Below, piece by piece: positions 31,784 through 34,423 of a DNA stretch of 34,423 nucleotides. Position 1 is the first letter of the stretch. Each line of letters starts with the position of its first letter. Position numbers and translations under genes: made by a program. The stretch is from Accumulibacter sp. Its GTDB lineage: Bacteria > Pseudomonadota > Gammaproteobacteria > Burkholderiales > Rhodocyclaceae. The notes beneath the pieces are model-generated. The model did not search any database, was not told the origin of the DNA, and saw only the letters and a list, made by a program, of their open reading frames with translations. The stretch covers positions 1-34,423 of the forward strand of contig JAIFKU010000164.1 of assembly GCA_020049495.1 (NCBI GenBank), in the 5' to 3' direction.

Positions 31784-32422
31784 TCAAGAGTTCGCATTAG
31801 GTTTATCTGCTAACTGTGCGTTATGCGCCAGTTCAAGATAACGCTGATGCAGGAGGACAATCTGCGTGCCAAGTTTTTCCCGCCCCCCGGTATTCGTCAC
31901 CACGTCATCGGCCAGCGCCAGCCGCTCGGCTCGTGAAGCCTGTGTGGCCATGATCGCCAGCACTTCTTGCGTGGAGAGGCCACTGCGCGCCATGACGCGT
32001 GCAATCTGCACGTCCTCGGCGCAATCAACGACCAGAATCCGGTCAATCCGCTGGCGATATTCACCCGACTCGACCAGCAGCGGCACGACCAGTAGCACAT
32101 AAGGCACGCCCGTCGCAGCGCGGCAACGCAGTTCGCTCTCGCGGCGGATCAGCGGATGCAGAATGGCCTCCAACCTGATTTTTGCCGAGGCGTCGGAGAA
32201 AACAAGCTGGCGCATGGCGGCCCGGTCCAGAGCACCATCGGCGAGCAGCACACTCTGGCCGAATGCGGTGGCGATCTTCGGCATGGCGGCACCCTGCGCC
32301 GCGGTCAATTCATGCGCAATGGCATCGGTATCGACGATGGCCGCGCCAAGATCGGCAAAAAGACCGGCGACCGTACTTTTGCCGCTGCCGATACCACCGG
32401 TCAGCCCGATGACAAGATTCAT
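31784..32422 (-). CDS. coaE: Dephospho-CoA kinase
   Basis: A 212-aa kinase for the last step of coenzyme A synthesis. The P-loop is [12 protein letters not shown] (residues 6-17), followed by [11 protein letters not shown], the CoaE-type DTDxIAH motif, and then HPLIRRESE and [12 protein letters not shown]. Its ATG overlaps the stop codon of the SPOR-protein gene by four bases. The usual upstream partner pilD is absent here. The length fits the family. Confidence 0.95.
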   Translation of the reverse strand: MNLVIGLTGGIGSGKSTVAGLFADLGAAIVDTDAIAHELTAAQGAAMPKIATAFGQSVLLADGALDRAAMRQLVFSDASAKIRLEAILHPLIRRESELRCRAATGVPYVLLVVPLLVESGEYRQRIDRILVVDCAEDVQIARVMARSGLSTQEVLAIMATQASRAERLALADDVVTNTGGREKLGTQIVLLHQRYLELAHNAQLADKPNANS

Positions 32423-33102
32423 TGCGCCGGGGCCGTCTGAATCCTGCAGGTCGCCGGCTTATTCTGCGGCAGCGCTTCGGCAACGGCCTGGCGCAGCGAA
32501 TCCGCCTGTGCCTCAGGCCCGTGAATCTCGAGCGTAGCCGACGCCGGCTTGACATCGCGCTCGCCTATCCTGGCCGATTTGACGCCCTTGGCACGAAGTT
32601 CTTCAAGGCGATCGGCGGCGGCTTCCCTGTTCGAGAAAATTCCGAGAGAAATGGCGAAACGGTTGGCCCCTTCCTGCACTACGAAGAACTCCGGAACGCG
32701 AAGTTTCTTCAACTCACCCGCCTTCTTGTCAGCATCTTGTTTGCCGGGTAATGGCGGAATGTAGACCCAATAGCTGCCGCTTCCCGCGTTCATGCTGCGT
32801 TCCGCCCTGAAGGCCGGCAATTTGTCCGCCAGCAACGTCTCGAACCTGAGCACGTCGGCAATCGGCAAGTCGCTCAGCAGAAGGCAAATTTCTACCGCTT
32901 TCTTCTCGACCGGCTTGCCGGCTTTTTCAGGCATTAGCGTTTCCGCCGGCGGCTCGTCGCGCGCGACGATCTTTACCTGGTCAGCCAGCAACTGCTGTTG
33001 CACGCGCAGGGCATCGGGATCCGACGACGCAGGGAAATAGCCGCCCACCCAGGCAAAGAACAGCAGGTTGGCCAGTATCAGCAGAAAGACAAAGGCACGC
33101 AT
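32419..33102 (-). CDS. SPOR-domain membrane protein
   Basis: A 227-aa bitopic protein. A membrane helix at residues 2-20 ([20 protein letters not shown]) anchors it, and the C-terminal region from about 120 ([40 protein letters not shown]) is a SPOR-like fold that binds denuded peptidoglycan at division septa. Start 33102 puts the helix at the N-terminus, with GGGAG about 14 bases upstream; a longer frame from 33132 overlaps trpB. It is 22 bases after the trpB-like gene and four-base-overlaps coaE. Role in septation is inferred. Confidence 0.8.
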   Translation of the reverse strand: MRAFVFLLILANLLFFAWVGGYFPASSDPDALRVQQQLLADQVKIVARDEPPAETLMPEKAGKPVEKKAVEICLLLSDLPIADVLRFETLLADKLPAFRAERSMNAGSGSYWVYIPPLPGKQDADKKAGELKKLRVPEFFVVQEGANRFAISLGIFSNREAAADRLEELRAKGVKSARIGERDVKPASATLEIHGPEAQADSLRQAVAEALPQNKPATCRIQTAPAQ

Positions 33103-33124
33103 CGGGCAGTCGTTCTCCCGCGGT

Positions 33125-34423
33125 TCAGCCAAACTTCGGAAGATGTTTCAGGGATTCCTTGATCGCTTCTTCAGGATACTCGAAGTCTCCGAGTTCGCCC
33201 GCCAGATAACGGTCATAGGAGGCCATGTCAAAGTGACCGTGGCCGGTCAGGTTGAAGAGAATGGTCTTGGCTTCGCCGGTTTCCTTGCAACACAGCGCCT
33301 CGTCGATCGCGCCGCGGATGGCATGGTTCGATTCCGGCGCGGGGATGATGCCTTCGGCATGGGCGAACATCACGCCCGCTTCGAAGGTCGCCAGTTGCGG
33401 CACGGCCATCGCCTCGATCATGCCTTCCTTGTAAAGCTGCGAAACGAGCGGAGAGGCACCGTGATAGCGCAGACCGCCGGCGTGAATGCCCGGCGGCATG
33501 AAGTCGTGTCCCAGCGTAAACATCTTCATCAGCGGGGTGAAGCCGGAGGAATCGCCGAAGTCATAGGCATAGACACCCTTGGTCAGTGACGGGCAGGACG
33601 ACGGCTCGACAGCCACCAGGCGCACCGGCTTGCCATTGCGCCCACCAGAGGCATTTTCGGCCACGAAGGGGAAGGCGATGCCGGCAAACGACGAGCCGCC
33701 ACCGCACGGCGCGAAAATGACATCCGGCCAGTCACCGGCCATCTCGAACTGCTTTTTGACTTCCTGACCGATGATGGTCTGGTGCAGCGCCACGTGATTG
33801 AGTACCGAGCCGAGCGCATAATTGGTATCGGCGCGCGAGGCGGCTTCTTCGACCGCTTCGGAAATCGCCAGTCCAAGCGAGCCCTGATTATCCGGATCCT
33901 TTTCCAGCGCATCGCGGCCGGTCTGCGTCATGGTCGACGGGCTGGCAAAGACTTCGGCTCCCCAGGTCTGCATCATCGAGCGCCGGTAAGGTTTCTGGCC
34001 GTAGCTGACTTTGACCATATAGACGCGGACTTCAAGCCCGAACATCTGTCCGGCCAGCGCCATCGAACAGCCCCATTGACCGGCACCGGTTTCGGTGGTG
34101 ATGCGCCTGATCCCGGCCTGCTTGTTGTAGAAGGCTTGCGCGACAGCGGTATTGGGTTTGTGCGAACCGGCCGGCGAAACGCCTTCGTTCTTGTAGTAGA
34201 TCTTGGCCGGAGTGCCGAGCATTTCTTCGAGACGAATCGCGCGTACCAGCGGTGACGGACGCCACAGGCGATAGATTTCGCGTACTTCCTGCGGGATCGG
34301 AATCCAGCGCTCGGCCGACATCTCCTGTTCGAGAATGGCCATCGGGAAGATGGCGCTCATCTGCTCCGGCGTCGCCGGATTACCGTCCGGCCCGAGCGGC
34401 GGCAACGGCGCATTGGGCATGTC
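33125..34423 (-). CDS. trpB: Tryptophan synthase beta chain, TrpB2 type (partial, 5' end outside the window)
   Basis: A PLP enzyme that condenses indole and serine to tryptophan. The PLP lysine is in EGVSPAGSHKPNTAVAQAFY, the phosphate-binding loop is PCGGGSSFAGIAF, and the end is GHGHFDMASYDRYLAGEL. The extra N-terminal region (MPNAPLPPLGPDGNPATPEQ) and overall sequence are those of the TrpB2 group, which can work without TrpA. Family members begin about 20 residues further upstream. The frame is open to the window edge (codon GAC before ATG 34420), so the ATG is probably internal. No trpA is nearby in this window. Confidence 0.9.
   Translation of the reverse strand, partial: DMPNAPLPPLGPDGNPATPEQMSAIFPMAILEQEMSAERWIPIPQEVREIYRLWRPSPLVRAIRLEEMLGTPAKIYYKNEGVSPAGSHKPNTAVAQAFYNKQAGIRRITTETGAGQWGCSMALAGQMFGLEVRVYMVKVSYGQKPYRRSMMQTWGAEVFASPSTMTQTGRDALEKDPDNQGSLGLAISEAVEEAASRADTNYALGSVLNHVALHQTIIGQEVKKQFEMAGDWPDVIFAPCGGGSSFAGIAFPFVAENASGGRNGKPVRLVAVEPSSCPSLTKGVYAYDFGDSSGFTPLMKMFTLGHDFMPPGIHAGGLRYHGASPLVSQLYKEGMIEAMAVPQLATFEAGVMFAHAEGIIPAPESNHAIRGAIDEALCCKETGEAKTILFNLTGHGHFDMASYDRYLAGELGDFEYPEEAIKESLKHLPKFG

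Noticed and set aside
33125-34420. ATG 34420 as the true start of the trpB-like gene
   Set aside because: TrpB2 proteins have about 20 more residues in front, and the frame stays open to the window edge, so the gene is treated as partial.
1-34423. tRNA or rRNA genes and CRISPR arrays
   Set aside because: No cloverleaf-like or rRNA-like stretch and no regularly spaced repeats were seen; the repeats present are REP-like or simple tandem duplications.

Overview
The window looks like a chromosomal segment of a nitrogen-fixing-lineage betaproteobacterium, most likely Rhodocyclales. This is inferred from gene content: NifS and NifV remnants, draT/draG remnants, PilU, a ZapD-YacG-CoaE block, a TrpB2-type tryptophan synthase and GC-rich coding. 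No rRNA or tRNA gene and no CRISPR array was seen, so placement below class level is a guess.

Layout. 382-2587: a four-gene redox set (CDGSH protein, rubrerythrin-like ferritin, rubredoxin, NADH-rubredoxin reductase). 2595-7809: a complete livKHMGF branched-chain amino acid ABC operon behind a sigma-54 promoter and two NtrC-like sites. 7843-9601: nudC and a DMT-family permease on the minus strand. 9805-11189: a nif scar in which a 5'-truncated nifS and a 5'-truncated draT meet head to head. 11356-16372: accessory DNA with a secreted alpha/beta hydrolase, a Cys-rich fragment, a complete IS3-family element next to a 44-bp tandem duplication, a periplasmic Cache protein and a chemoreceptor. 16935-19094: an atypical SIR2-like gene with a NifA-type enhancer and a sigma-54 promoter, followed by an unrecognised 324-aa protein and a minus-strand terminator. 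19241-20032: a second nif scar, the first 53 codons of nifV (its sigma-54 promoter and NifA site still present) fused to a decayed draG. 20295-22675: an Asp/Glu-racemase-family protein, a LysE-type exporter and a HigBA-type toxin-antitoxin pair. 22781-24660: a cyclic-nucleotide-domain protein and pilU. 25153-27512: an alcohol dehydrogenase whose start codon appears to be AUA, and amtB with sigma-54 and NtrC sites. 27572-34423: housekeeping genes (mltA, a DUF815 ATPase, a MutT-ThiE fusion, yacG, zapD, coaE, a SPOR protein, trpB2 running off the right edge).

The unifying theme is nitrogen. Two transport units (liv, amtB) carry NtrC/sigma-54 signatures, and two loci (nifV, the SIR2-like gene) carry NifA/sigma-54 signatures. 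Four nif or nitrogenase-regulation genes are truncated at two junctions. The simplest reading is a lineage that lost part of a nif cluster by deletions, leaving scars and at least one intact NifA-type transcription unit of unknown function. A misassembly at the junctions is the main alternative. REP-like inverted repeats occur at several intergenic sites.
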